64,000 nucleotides of DNA from Guadua angustifolia (Eukaryota > Streptophyta > Magnoliopsida > Poales > Poaceae). The stretch is from assembly GCA_036346375.1 (NCBI GenBank), contig CM070520.1, positions 14,953,791 to 15,017,790 of the forward strand. Reading direction: 5' to 3'. A program made the translations under genes and the position numbers. Of the stretch, positions 33,544 to 45,059 are shown one piece after another (position 1 is the first letter of the stretch; each line of letters starts with the position of its first letter). Below the pieces are notes generated by a model. That model was given only the letters and a program-made list of their open reading frames with translations. It did no database searches and had not been told where the DNA came from.

Positions 33544-36045
33544 TCATCTTGGTTTGGTATGCCTAGCCACTCTTTTACCGGCTTCCTCCGTGCTCGACTC
33601 AAGATGATTTATCGCTGGCCTAAATAGACGTTCCTTCACCGATTGTTTGGGCCAATTTTCTTGAGTAGTGCTCCATGGGACATGCCCTTGAAGATGGTAA
33701 GGCCATGCCCTTTCCCAACAGAATCGCCAAAAGGACATCTCTCGTGAGCTCTCTCGCGGCAGCTGCCTAGCCGACACAGATTGTTTGGCGAAACATATCG
33801 CTTGGCCGATATGACTCATTTGGTCGGTGAGCTCCGCTCTTCCGATGGCTCATTCTTTCATACTTTTTCGAGCAAGCTGCGAAAAAGTTGGTTTAGGCTT
33901 GAATGTTGGTTTTCGTGGCGGAGTTCTTTCAGCTTTGTACCATCGTCCGACTTGCAATTCTCCTTTTGGTTTCACAGTTTTTGAATTTTTCCCATCCCGA
34001 TCGGCCTCAATTTGAAGTGAGCCGTCGTTATTTTTCGCGTTCTCCTCTTGAGCTAGATTCTATGTCGACTTGTCGTGTAGTTACGGGTCGTTCTCGACAA
34101 TTTGTTTCCCCCTTGCGAGCAATCGAACCATGTTAATTGGGAAGGATTGACATCGACTTCCATGGTGGCTTCTGCGAACTTAAGTTTCGACCATCTTCGA
34201 TAGTCACAGTATGTGTCGTCGAAAATATTGCAATCGTTAGTGTTATGGGAAAAGGAATGATGCCACTTACAATGCAATCGTTTCTTGATCTCACCCCACG
34301 ACCAGATAGTATGCCCTTGTGTAAACGTATTAGTTTTTCTTGTAGAAGCATGTCGAATATACTGGTCGCACTTGGATACATCAAAAGCGTATTTAACCTC
34401 CCGATTTATTCCTAGTCGGCTTAAGCCACGAGCAGGACAAGTTTACTTTTTAGAACCCTTTATCCATTACGGCTATATTCACGTTTCTTCTTCATCTTCG
34501 TGAGGTTTCACTAGAGCTATACTCGACCATGTTTATCTTAGCCTTTTCTTTTCCGTTGTTATTTAGTCTAATCTTGTCCTTGAATTCTTTACTTAAGTAT
34601 CGGCCTTCTTGTGCGACACTACGATGGAAGCAGATGGCTTAGATCATGAACTCCTGTCCAGCAAGCTTCTCTTTAAGCGGAGGAATTAACCCCTGAAACG
34701 CTAAATCGGCTTGTTGATTATCGGGCAATACTACACTGAAGCATCGATTTCGTACTTCTCTAAATCTTCTAATGTAATCAAGTTTATTCACCAAATTTCA
34801 CGGAGAAAGACACTCAAATCCAAATCCTTAGTTCGGATCGCCGGAGAAGAAGATCATGGAATCGGCTCTCTAAATCGTTCAGTATGAACCGAATTTGGAG
34901 GCGATTCGTAAACCAAGTGGCAGGTTCTCGAGAGAGACAAAGGAAAAAGTCTAATTTTTAATCCATCGATTGATTTGCTTCACCACATTGGGCGATAAAT
35001 CGTCCGACGTGTTTCTAAGTGGTGACCGAATCATCCGAAAATTTTCTAAATCGGGAATCCTAAAGTTATGGGGATACGCATTAGGTCAATATAGTCCGGT
35101 ATGGCTTTCTATAGCCGATGGTTTTTCCTTTAGGTCTGCAGCCAAATTGATCTCTCAAGACTATGGAAATCGATCAGCCCAATTAATGTTATTGGTCATT
35201 TGGACCACCGAGGTTTGGCCAATTGTGATGAGTGTCGCCCCGAGTGCAAACTCTATTTGGTCTACCAGCCCTAGCCGATGGGCTTGTTGTTGCTCCTGTC
35301 CCCGAGTGCAACCTCTATCGATCGGTAGCCCTAGCCGATGAAATCTTGTTGTTACAGCGATTGCACTCCATCGGCTCTAATCGCCGAACCTCGCATTGGA
35401 ACAAGCGGCTCTGAGTACGTAACTACTTTATATGGAGTGGATCTCTAATTTGGGACCGCCCCGAGGTTTATAGTCTCTTTCTAACTCAATCTACCGAGGG
35501 CCGATTATGCGGGAGAGTTCCCGACGCCGATGGATCTATCTTTCTTGGCGTCGATATATGTATGGTAATGAATGTAACGGGCTTGGGCGAGGTTCGCCGG
35601 TGCCAACACGATAGGTTGAGTCGGCATTAGTGAGGGTATGGGTGCCGACGCCTTAATTGTGTTGGTGTTTGGTGCCACAGAATATCATAGGGTATGTGGG
35701 AAGTGGGCGCAATGGATCCAAAGAATCCCCGAAGTTACCAACTCTTGTGCAATCGCTTTTACGCTATTCTCGATCATCGGCTTTAAAGTTGTGACCAAAG
35801 CCGATGACCGATTAAATAAAGCGTGATGCATGATTGTTCAATCATGATGATAAATCAGCTTGAGTGGCATGTATCGGCTTCGGAGTCGATGCGACGCCGC
35901 CTCGGCCGAGCGGATTGATCGTTGGGAGTGCCATCTTTTGAGTAACCCCTCGTCGGGTTTTCTGATAGCAACCCAACATCAATTCCTCCAACGCAGCTTT
36001 CCGATCTTCAATCTCTTTGCTTGTTGCTCGAGTCAAGTCCTCCAT
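33544..36045 (-). pseudogene. gag region of gypsy element 1
   Basis: It starts on the minus strand at 36045 with MEDLTRATSKEIEDRKAALE, a coiled-coil-like gag N-terminus. It ends with a segment of CKWHHSFSHNTNDC type (34277-34200) that is conserved near the end of gag in this lineage, and Cys/His-rich sequence near 33750. The middle is heavily frameshifted. Confidence 0.65.
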
Positions 36046-36148
36046 TGTGGCGGCGATGATTGCCTCTCAGATTGACGTCGGTACCGGGCGATGGATTTGT
36101 TTGCGATCATCTTGTCGATTTGGGTGTCCCACCGGCGTTGCAAAAATG

Positions 36149-36828
36149 TGTTGGCGCCAAAAGCGTGAAGAGGGGTTTCGTTGCAACACTGCCGGATTTA
36201 ACACCGGTTCAAGTGTGGCTGAAGGCACTGTCGATTGACCTCGCAATCGATAAGGAGTATAGTTGTAAATTCAATCAAAAGCCGATCCTCGAGATGAATC
36301 GCTTAAAATCCGAATCACCAGAAGCCGATTAGAAGGATAACTAGACTAGTCGATCAAGACTAATCCGAGGGTAAAAGGGGTAACTAGATTAGTCGATTAA
36401 GACTAATCCGGGGTAAAAGGTAGATTGATTCTCGAAAGGCGATGCATAACAAGACGAATCGAATCAAACTCGAAAGCCAATGACGATCAAACAATCGGCG
36501 ATGCGCAACTTTATTTGATCGATGTCGATTTCACGAGGAAAGATTACAATGCTAAAAAGACTAAAGACTACGTAAAGTAAAAGCCGTAGATGTGTTGATT
36601 GATTGTGTATCCTCTTCAAGCGCCCTAGCGCGTGCCTTTATATACCCGCTAGCCGATCTCGAGCCCTCGTCCAACACGCATTTATGTAATCCGAATCGCC
36701 GTAGTCTCCTATTTGGACTCGCTTCCAAATATTATTCAGACGTTATCCAAATCTTTTGAGGTGCTCCGTTGTATCCAAACTCACGCCTTCCCACGATCCT
36801 TGTCGATTTTCCAAAAATCGTGCAAACA
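36149..36828 (-). repeat. 5' LTR of gypsy element 1
   Basis: Partner of 25283-25961. A TATATAAAG box lies on the minus strand at 36644-36636. I found no convincing tRNA primer-binding site directly below 36149. Confidence 0.88.
36636..36644 (-). promoter_or_regulatory. TATA box in 5' LTR of element 1
   Basis: TATATAAAG on the minus strand inside the LTR. The left LTR has the weaker TATATAAAA at the same place. Confidence 0.5.
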
Positions 36829-37339
36829 AGATGCGTGTACAAGTTCGCTTCAACCCTTTCCCAACCATCTTCTCCAATACATGGAATTGCTCGCTTGACG
36901 ATCCTCTCTACATGCACTCATCAATATATCTGTGATGTAATTCACCATGTTTGGTGGCGCACATCTCCAACATCCTCTTGAAGAGCTCTGGACACATCCT
37001 TGAATCAACCCTTCCGCATAAGACACGCACAACCACCGTGAACCCCGCCTCACATTTCGCCAAGAAGGCCAACTTCCTCCACTCGCCTCTTCCTCGCAAA
37101 GACTTAACTTACCGCCGAAGCTGCGCAGCGTCGGGCACACCAAATTTCATCGCCACTATTCTCGGGCGAACACCTTGCATGCGTGAGGCTAAGCTCGACT
37201 CAACCGACGCCGAGCACCCGCGGCCGCTTATCTCGACGCAGAGCAGAGCTCTGGTATACGTGATCTCGAGCACCACATCGGCGGCCTCTCCGGAGCCGCT
37301 CGCTCGGGCGATGGCGGCACTATGCGCTTGGAGAGGCTA
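36829..37339 (-). pseudogene. PPR pseudogene copy 2, part upstream of the insertion
   Basis: Homologous to about 9176-9650 of the first PPR pseudogene in the same order and orientation, for example around CTTCAACCCTTTCCCAA and CACCACATCGGCGGCCTC. It carries more indels than copy 1. Together with 25176-25282 it is one gene copy split by the retrotransposon. The 5' and 3' ends of the gene are missing here. Confidence 0.75.
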
Positions 37340-38064
37340 ATACGGTCCCATTTGTCATTGGTGATCTGTTTTTGAGGAACGATATGGAGCGCGAAGAAAA
37401 TCCGCTATCCGGACCGCCTATCGAACGGCGGACTGCCACCGTGATGGTAAGATTGTACGCCGTCTTCCCATTAGGAAAATACGTGACTTTCCAAGGACTT
37501 CTCTGCAAATGTCGGCTTTCCCGTCTCTCCCTCGTGCTCATCCCACCGGTGGTCGCCGCCACGCTGCGTTCGCCGCTCGCCGATGGCTTCGATTGAGCCA
37601 GACTCGACAGGACTCCCAGGGCCACCTATGGACGTGCGGCCCGAGCTCCTCCTCGCCCTCATCGCCAAGTCCATGTGACGCGCCCGCCCGGCCCCGCCAG
37701 AGTACTCCTCCGCCAGCCATACACATGGATAGCATGTTCAGATACCAATTTTTTCTCAGAGAGGTCACATAAAGGAGTGTACTTGTACAAAATTGAAATT
37801 ATGATTTTTTAAACTAAGGGCAAGAGCTTTGTTATTCATCACAAGAAATGAAGTAATACAGTAGCATCTCAAGAGGAAGTTACAATGATATCGACCATCA
37901 ATCCCAACATGGAAGACACCAACAACAGAGAGGAGTTCCAAATTTGGAGACCCCCAAAACATGCGGAATGATTAACTCCAAAAATATCCATAAAATATTC
38001 CATTTCTACTGGATGATTCAACAAAATATATGGTAGCCTCTAGCCTAGTAGGGGGTATTGCTGG
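37340..38064. other. Unassigned sequence
   Basis: Contains a GC-rich 31-codon plus-strand frame (37583-37678, MASIEPDSTGLPGPPMDVRP) that could be a relic first exon, but I cannot name it. The remainder is AT-rich and has no recognised feature. Confidence 0.3.
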
Positions 38065-38200
38065 GATGTTTTTTTCGATAAAGGAACCAATTTTATTAAT
38101 ACCAAGTACAATACATCAAGAAGATACAAAGTCTTGGCACACTTCCGGCTTCCGTTTAGAACACACGGTTGTTTGCACTTTGCAACGGGTACCTTTCCTC
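38065..38200 (-). mobile_element. LINE/SINE-like retroposon 3' tail
   Basis: The minus strand ends ATTAATAAAATTGGTTCC, TTTATCGAAAAAAA, closely matching the tail at 6405-6440. Only the 3' end and possibly about 70 bp of body up to 38270 are present. Confidence 0.45.
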
Positions 38201-39442
38201 CGCAGAAGGTTGCGAGTGCCCACGAGGCGCTCCCGCCCAAAGAGATAGTTGGCAAGGCGAAAGTGGCCCAAGTGTAAGTTCAACCTTCATTAGTTATGGT
38301 TTTGTGTTAATGACAAATCTAATATTGAGATTATCCCTAATGTGCTTTTTGTTATTAATGACAAATCTTATATCGAGACTAACTCATTTATTTAGAATAT
38401 CCTTGATTAGTCTCATCGCCTTTGAAAAATGGAAAACCCAAGGTATGTTTGCATATTCATTCTAGTATTAGTTGCATACTTTGAGTCAAGTTAAAATATG
38501 AATGTCCCCATTATATTAACCACAAAATGTGCATCATGTTTTCCAATCCATATATTATATGGATGCACACACTTAGGGGAGTTTATAGTTTAACTTGAAA
38601 GTCTCTTTGTAATTGATCTAATTCTTATTGACACATATAAGGATCAAGACAAAGAAACTAAATACTTGAGTATATATTTGAATTGCCTAAGTTATAAGTA
38701 TACTCATGGTAATATAGGATATACTCCAATATAATCAAATTGAATATGTGCATATTATCTTCAAGTCAATTATATTTATGCACATATACATGTGGGGTTT
38801 ATTCTATAGTTGATGACTTAGAGTAATGATCATTTCCATATAGCCTACACATAATGGATCATTATTTTTCATCAACATGAGTATATGAAAACTTGTGTAG
38901 TTAATATATACTCATATCAATTTAAATGATAATTTAAATTGAGTTCATTTGTCTTATTAATCATTAAAGAACATTTCATCATGTGTTGATGGTGTTCAGT
39001 AATTAATTGAGGACAAATGAATAGTTCTTAAATATAATGAAACATGTGTTGCATTATTGTACTTAAGACACATTTAATCATTCAAATTGATTTAGGTTGT
39101 GCTCGATTGATCTAAAGGCATCCATTATGTGTTAATGGAGTGCAAGAGATAATTGAGATAACCATGCATCTTGGACTAACTATTTTATGAGTTGTGATTG
39201 AGTTAGGTCCAAAGATGGATGAGATGATGAGAACGGGATAAAGACGGCATCATGAGGTGATGGGCGCCAAGAAGGATCCGTTAAAAGAGGAGTCGAGTGA
39301 TGATCCCGGGAGTATCAAAGTGAAGATAAAGACCCCAAAGGGGATTGCTTACAAGGTGGCGAAGGTATAACTAGATAGGCTAAGGACTTTGTAGTCTTTG
39401 AGTCTAGTTTTTATCGCATTTATTAAGAGGGGTTGTCTCTCT

Positions 39443-40046
39443 AGCTTGAGCTTCATCATGTGTTGGTGATCTCAATCCGCTGCTCACTCAAGCTCAAATC
39501 ATTTGGATTTGGTTTTTGCATGAGGGTTAACCATTTGGCATGTGTTGCTAATGGGTTAAACTTATGCTTGGTTGTTGTTGGTTTATGCTCGATTTGCATG
39601 TGTTGCAAAGAGGAAGAGCATATGTATTTGGTTTTCAGATAATGCTTTGATTTGCATGTGTTGCAAATAGGATAAGCTAATGCTTGCTTTTATGTGAAGT
39701 TCACTTTTGCATGTGTTGCAAATGTTGAAGCCTCATGTTTTGGTTTCTGCTCAAAACAATCTTTCGTAATCTTGTGGTTGCTTGGAGCTAAGTTTTGCAT
39801 GTGTTGCAAAAGGAGAGAGCTCAAGCATGATTTGATGTTTGTGTGTTTGTATGGAGCTAGAGGCTTGCAAGTGTTGCAAGTAGAGAGCCATATGGTTTAA
39901 AATGGTTTTGGTGTGAAATTGAAGTTTGTTTTGGTGTTGCATGGAACTAGAGAATTGCATGTGTTGCAATTAGAGAGTTCATGCACCATGATTTGATATT
40001 GCTTGAGCTAGACTTTTGCATGTGTTGCAAAGAGTAGTGCTCAAGT
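39443..40046 (+). repeat. Foldback array, copies 1-9 (constant TGTGT centre)
   Basis: Nine inverted repeats centred on TGTGT at 39459, 39541, 39599, 39657, 39712, 39800, (AGTGT) 39870, 39960 and 40021. The arms differ but stay complementary: CATCA/TGGTG, TTTGCA/TGCAAA (several copies), CTTGCA/TGCAAG, AATTGCA/TGCAATT. Outer stems also pair and differ: ATGCTC/GAGCAT (39585/39616), GCTTGGAGCT/AGCTCAAGC (39780/39818), TATGGAGCT/AGAGCCATA (39850/39884), GCTTGAG/CTCAAG (40001/40040). Spacing is 55-90 bp. Confidence 0.85.
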
Positions 40047-40692
40047 ATGAAATTGTGTTTATTAAGTTATTTGCAAGTTCAAGCAGCGAATAAACCGAGG
40101 TTTATGAGTCCGAATCCCGAGAGCATGTGAGTAGGGCTTGCAACGGTGTTGGCAAGTTGACTGGTCTCGTGTTGACCTTCACATGGCTAGGGGATTAATC
40201 TCATAGACTCGGGTTTGATTTGCTTAATACGCTTTGCAAATAGATCTTGAGTTGATTGCAAAATGTGTTTTTGCAAGTTGATTTTGGTGATATTTAAAAA
40301 TATCTATGGGTGCTTAAATCATGAAAATGGGTGGAGATTGTAGCCCTCGTGATAAGCTTCAGATAGAATCAAAAATCACCCAAATCGGAGTTCGAGTAAA
40401 AGTTATGAGTGTTTTTGTGGTCTGATCCAAAGGGTGTGACCTGATCTGATATGGCAGGACTGACGGCGGCGACCGCCGCTTCCTCGGTGTGACTTTTCTA
40501 GAAGAGAGTGTTTTCGGTTTTAGTTAGCCAGTGCGACGGTCGGTGTCCTGGCGACGACACGCTGGTGCAACCGCCTGATGCGGTCGGACCTGCCGTAATC
40601 AGCTGCTTCCGACCATTGCCCCTGTGAGGGGCTACGGACCGAAAAGCTGATTTCGCCATTTTGCCCCTAAACGGCTAGTTTTATTTGTGGGC

Positions 40693-40700
40693 TATAAATA
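40693..40700 (+). promoter_or_regulatory. TATA box of the Sirevirus-like LTR
   Basis: TATAAATA in a GC-rich setting (GGGCTATAAATAGAGCCC). It is itself part of a short inverted repeat. It places the likely transcription start near 40725. Confidence 0.6.
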
Positions 40701-40740
40701 GAGCCCTTTGGGGGCTTGGGCATGGTTGTTGCTGTGGTGG

Positions 40741-40890
40741 GAGAGTTGTGCATGTGTTGCTCTTTCCATTTGTCTCTTGAGCTAAAGAGTGAGCACTAAT
40801 TGCATGTGTTGCAATTAGGAGTGGATTGAGTGACCTCTGTGCATGTGTTGCACTTGAGGGTGGTCCTTGTGCATGTGTTGCACTTGGTGA
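40741..40890 (+). repeat. Foldback array, copies 10-13 (leader region)
   Basis: Inverted repeats centred on TGTGT at 40753, 40805, 40844 and 40874. Copy 11 has a perfect 9-bp stem CTAATTGCA/TGCAATTAG; copies 12 and 13 have GTGCA/TGCAC. Copy 10 is weak. All four are downstream of the TATA box and so would lie in the RNA leader. Confidence 0.8.
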
Positions 40891-41382
40891 TCACCGGAGC
40901 GATTCGCTGTCTCTGGTGAAGTTCAAGCGAGGAGCGGCTTATTTCTCTTGGAGGTTGCCGACTCCTAGATCTGGCGAGGTGCGCGGCGCGGAGCCTCAAG
41001 GTGTGAGAAGCCCTGCAAGTTTGTGAAGGTTCGTTGAGCCTACGCACAAGCGTGAAAACCACGACTAGTGGAAAGAGGCGGTGCTCGAGCGAGCGGTCCA
41101 AGTGTGGGCTTGCCTCAACGTGACTAGGAGACCGCAAGTCTCCTAACACCACGAAAAACATCGCTTGCCACTTGTCTCTTTTACTCTCAAGTATTTACAT
41201 TTATTGTATATTTATCAATTGCTTGATGTATTAGAATTGCTTAGCATTAATTGATTGTTCAATTTAGCAACTAGTGTAGAGACACAATTTAAGTGCACTT
41301 AGTGAGCCTAGTTGATTTAGGTTTTAATTGTCAAACCTATTTATCGCTCCGATATATCTTTAATTAGGTTTTGACTTAAGGG

Positions 41383-41799
41383 TGTTTGGGGATATGCTTG
41401 TCCCGGCCCACCGAGCCCTCCAAGGCCCAAACAAAGTAACTTGATTATGTCGACGGATAAAACCGGTTACTTGGGCCAAGCAAAGCGTGAAGAATCAAGA
41501 TAGGCCTTAGTTAAAGAAACCGAGTCGATAGGGCGGGATGATTGTAATCCAAACCGAACGAGCTCCGGATAGAAACCCCTCTTTATATCCGAGTAGGACT
41601 CAATATTGTAACCGCCTTCTTTATATAAAGAGAGGGGCGGGCATTCAAACACGTAACACCTCAATAGCAATCAAGCTACATATAATTCCAGAGCAGGACT
41701 AGGGTATTATTCCATCGCGAGAGCCCGAACTCAGATAATTTTCCGTTCTTGTCTACCATCCCCGATCCAGCTTAGCCCCTTTTTCATTATTGTGGAACA
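41383..41799 (+). repeat. Left LTR of gypsy element 2
   Basis: Aligns with 51847-52280 (shared GCGTGAAGAATCAAGATAGG, TATATAAAGAGAGG and CTCAATAGCAATCA). The right border (GGAACA) is inferred from where both copies keep a TG...CA form. Confidence 0.75.
41622..41630 (+). promoter_or_regulatory. TATA box, left LTR of element 2
   Basis: TATATAAAG; the same box is at 52093-52101 in the right LTR. Confidence 0.55.
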
Positions 41800-41843
41800 A
41801 CGCACGGCTCCCGTAGGGTCTTAGATCAATCCAAAGAAGCTCG

Positions 41844-43760
41844 ATGGACCTTCAGAGCACGCCACTTCCGGCCAAGTATTTCGCTTTGAAGTTCGATTTT
41901 ATCGCCGACAACTTTGGTCGCTCTCCATTTCGATTCGGATCGCCCGATCCGAACCAACCGAGGTTCTTTTGCCAACCACTCGATCGTAACGGCGGCCATC
42001 TGTCCGCAAGAAGAAGGGCCGATCTCGCCTAGTCGATCGCAATGACGAGCCCGGGTAATACACAAGAAAACCACTGACCGCCGGAAAGGGCTTTATCTCC
42101 TCGCACCTTCAATCCGGAGGGTGAGGTAGGAAATTTTCCCAGCCAGGAAATTTTTGTGATCAACGACCCACCGCAAAAGGACGCAAATGCTACGAGGAGA
42201 ACCATCACCACCAGAAAACCCCGCGAGACTCCTCCAACACGAGGTCAGACGAATGAAGAAATCTTGCACGGGTAGGGAACCAATCCTTTTCATACCTCGC
42301 CAGAATATCGCCGCTTCCAAGACGCCGACACCTTGGCACCATTGTTTCGCCGAAGCCCGCCGCTTCCGATCGAGCGCCCAAGTCCAAAGCTATGGTTACG
42401 GCCAAGAATTCAAAGAAAGACCAAGAGGCGCTAAGAAAAAGAGCTGCCAATTCGCTTGCCGCCGCGGAAGCAAGAATACGGGCGCAGCCGCCACAGCTAG
42501 AGCTTCGACGGGAGAGGACGCCGACACGATCGACGGACCTCCGGGATTTGAACGCCAAAACGCGATCGTGAAGATGAAGAGCGCCGCAGCGAGATGACTA
42601 TGAAGTTTTTAGCCACGACCACCGAGAAGATCAAAACCTCCGCGACGACGGGGGGAAAGTGAAGGCCACCGAGCCGTCGCCACCGATGTTCTCCGCAAAA
42701 TGAGGCAATGGCCCTATTGAAGGCATCCGTTTTACTCGCCCCAAAGTGATTTGGCCCGGCGATTCAACCCAAAAGCATCACCAAATTTGAGGAGAAAGAG
42801 ATCCGCTTTAAAAGTCTACTTCCTTGGATCATGGCCCAAATCACAATGTGATGGCTAATTTCTGGCCATGCTCACCTCTTCGCCAAGCATGGCTCACGGG
42901 TCCCCAATTCCATAACTCGAGGAACTCCAACACTTTGTCACCAATTTTCGGGCACTTACGAGCCCCGAACACAAGGGGGACTATACCATTCGCCAGAAGA
43001 AGAACGAGACGCCCGAGAATTCATCCCGCTTCATGCGAAGAAGAATACGATCGTGAATTCCGGAGGCAAGAAATCGCAAAGATTCCTATGGGCGCCAACG
43101 ACTTCGACCGATCAAAAGATGTCTCGGCCGCCATCCACCGTAAGGGAGATGTTTGAGTCGGGGGATGGTATGCAACGGCCTCGATGCGGGCCAACGACAA
43201 GATGACCGCCGAAGGACAAAAGGATTACGCCGAATATCAAGACAACGGAGTAAAGAGGAAGCTGAAGAAATGGGCGGCGGCGAGAAGACCGACAACGCGG
43301 CCACCCCGCAACTATGAAACGGTGATGGAGGCGATATGCCCTTTCACCCAAATAGCAAACATGCGGCGGGATTGTTTCACTTTAAGGAGGTTTGCCAGAG
43401 AGTCGATCACTCGCCAAAGGCGGAGCAAAGGAAGAAGAGAAGAAGAGGCAAGATCCCTCAAGATGACGACGGAGAATATCAAAAGATGGAACGAGAACTC
43501 AATTACATCTACGGGGTGGATGGCCTATGAGTCGGGGAAAAAGGCTCACGGAAGAGACGCTCCCTATCGCCACCATTTCAAGACTCAAATGGTCCGAGGT
43601 CCCCATAACCTTTAGCCGCCCAACCATCCGCACACATCCGCACTTTAAGATTTCCCCGGTATTGGACCCTTTCGCAACATCAAGCTCAAGAAGGTGTTGG
43701 TCGGGAGGAAGTGGACTCAATGTACTTTTCCAAGACTTTCGAAAATGAAGATTCTCGCCC
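41844..43760 (+). pseudogene. gag region of gypsy element 2
   Basis: The plus strand is broken into many frames. The first part (41844-42032, KYFALKFDFIADNFGRSPF) is repeated at 52380-52450. Near the end, a CPFHPNSKHAAGLFHFKEVC-like segment spread over two frames (43336-43420) corresponds to the conserved Cys/His region, and PQDDDGEYQKMERELNYIYG (43460-43520) matches the usual sequence just before protease. Gag forms the virus-like particle. Confidence 0.65.
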
Positions 43761-43777
43761 GAGTTGAAGCGGGCTCA

Positions 43778-44050
43778 TCACCCTTCCATGGGGTAATCCC
43801 CAACTTTTCCATTCCACTTGGCCAAATCACCGCCGGCCACGCTTGGGGACCAAGGAGAATTTCCTGACGAGTACCTTAACTTCGAGGTGGTCGATTTCCG
43901 AAAAGATATCACGCCATTCAAGGGCTTCCCAGATTCATGGTCGGACATTATACCTACCTGCCTCAAGATGCCGGACCGAGGGGTATAATCCGACATGGCG
44001 ATGTCGATCGTCAGAGCGAAAAGAAAGCCCAGATGGCAAGCTCAGATAGA
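43778..44050 (+). pseudogene. Protease region of gypsy element 2 (C-terminal part)
   Basis: Short stretches in shifting frames, PFHGVIPN, GQITAGHA and then sequence corresponding to PGPRG at 43970, match the end of Tat-type protease. The active-site part is not clear. Confidence 0.5.
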
Positions 44051-44099
44051 AGACGAGAAAGAAGATCCACAGCCCCGGAACGAAGATGAAGGAGAAATA

Positions 44100-44960
44100 C
44101 AACAAGGCAAAGCAAAACAAGTTTGAAGCCCGGAAGGGAAAGAAGGTAATCCTCACGCCTAACTCCAACCAAACAAATTTTGATTGGGACAGCCTCACCG
44201 CCAATAGAAGCCCCCACCTTCCTCCCGCCAACCGAGACATCTTCGGGAAACCATCCGACATGCCCGGGCCTCTGGGAGGTGATCGAGCACTTTTTAAACG
44301 CGAAAAAAGCCAAACCCATCAAGCAAATTCAAGGTTTGCTCAAAGAAGGAGGCCATCAAGGAGGAAATCACGGTTATTAGCAGAAGTTTTATAAAAAGAA
44401 GTTACCATCTCGATCGTCAAACCCAAAGATTGTTTGCAAAAGAATAAAGTCATGGCGTGATTATATCGATCTCAACAAGGCTTGCCCGAAGATCCTTTCG
44501 GGTTGCCTCGATGACCAAGGTAGACTCCACTACAGGATGTAACCCTTAGTTTCGATGCCTACCGGGTATCACCAGATTAGGCTAAAGGAGGAAGATTGCA
44601 TCAAAATTCATTCATCACTCCGTCGAGCCTTCCATGTCACAATGCCATTCGCTTGAAGAACGCCGCGAACTTACTAACGCTAATACAATGGTTTTCATTC
44701 CCGACGGGCGAATGTGGAAGCATACGCTGATGATGTTGTCCAAATCCGGGGCAAAGGAAGACCTCATATCGACTTAGCCGAACCTTTGAAAGCCTAAGGG
44801 CCTACAAAATGAAGCTCAACCCTAAAAATGCCTTCGAGTCCCGCGGAAATTACCGAATCATTGTTTCACAAGAGGCATCGAGGCAAACCTAGAAAAATCA
44901 ATACCTAAGATGAAGCCTACCAATCGAAGACGCCCAAAAGCTCATGATGCGGTGGCACTG
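44100..44960 (+). pseudogene. Reverse transcriptase remnants of gypsy element 2
   Basis: Pieces recognised in different frames: PPANRDIFGKPSDMPG (44220-44270), a DYIDLNKACPKD-like segment (44458-44490), YHQIRLKEEDCIK (44565-44605), AYADDVVQ-like catalytic box (44718-44745) and KMKLNPKNAFE (44805-44840). Numerous indels; non-functional. Confidence 0.65.
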
Positions 44961-45059
44961 CAGATTCATCTTGACGTCAGGGAATGCTTTTTTCAAACTT
45001 CTAAAGAAGCAAGGAAATTTTCAATGGACTACCGCTCAAAGAAGCCAAGAATTGAAGAC

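Larger units (their letters stand above)
25283..36828 (-). mobile_element. Tat-type Ty3/gypsy retrotransposon, 11.5 kb, minus strand
   Basis: It is bounded by LTRs of 679 and 680 bp that begin and end TG...CA. Internal order on the minus strand is gag, protease, RT, RNase H and integrase (36045 down to about 29275), the gypsy order. An extra plus-strand frame (26279-29126) lies between integrase and the 3' LTR. That arrangement is typical of Tat-lineage elements such as Grande- and RIRE2-type retrotransposons. The element splits a PPR pseudogene. The flanking five bases (GTATG left, AGATG right) are only partly alike. Stops and frameshifts affect all reading frames. Confidence 0.88.
38273..41382 (+). 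mobile_element. Sirevirus-like (Ty1/copia) LTR, interrupted at its 3' end
   Basis: It starts TGTAAGTTCAACC, with the GTTAATGACAAATCT segment typical of Sirevirus LTR starts. Near the 3' end it contains the AACACCACGAAAAACATCG block characteristic of grass Sirevirus LTRs. A TATA box (40693) precedes a leader region. The LTR is cut at 41382 by gypsy element 2, and its tail appears at 52965-53018. No copia coding region lies in the window, so it is a solo or partial LTR. Its outstanding feature is the foldback array at 39443-40046 and 40741-40890. Confidence 0.6.

Noticed and set aside
39443..40046. MIRNA gene cluster
   Set aside because: Stems are short and interrupted by asymmetric loops; there is no 21-nt duplex of the required quality visible. 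Small-RNA data would be needed.
39443..40890. CRISPR-like array
   Set aside because: Regularly spaced short motifs, but the repeats are variable palindromes in an LTR of a plant genome, with no cas genes and no identical direct repeats.
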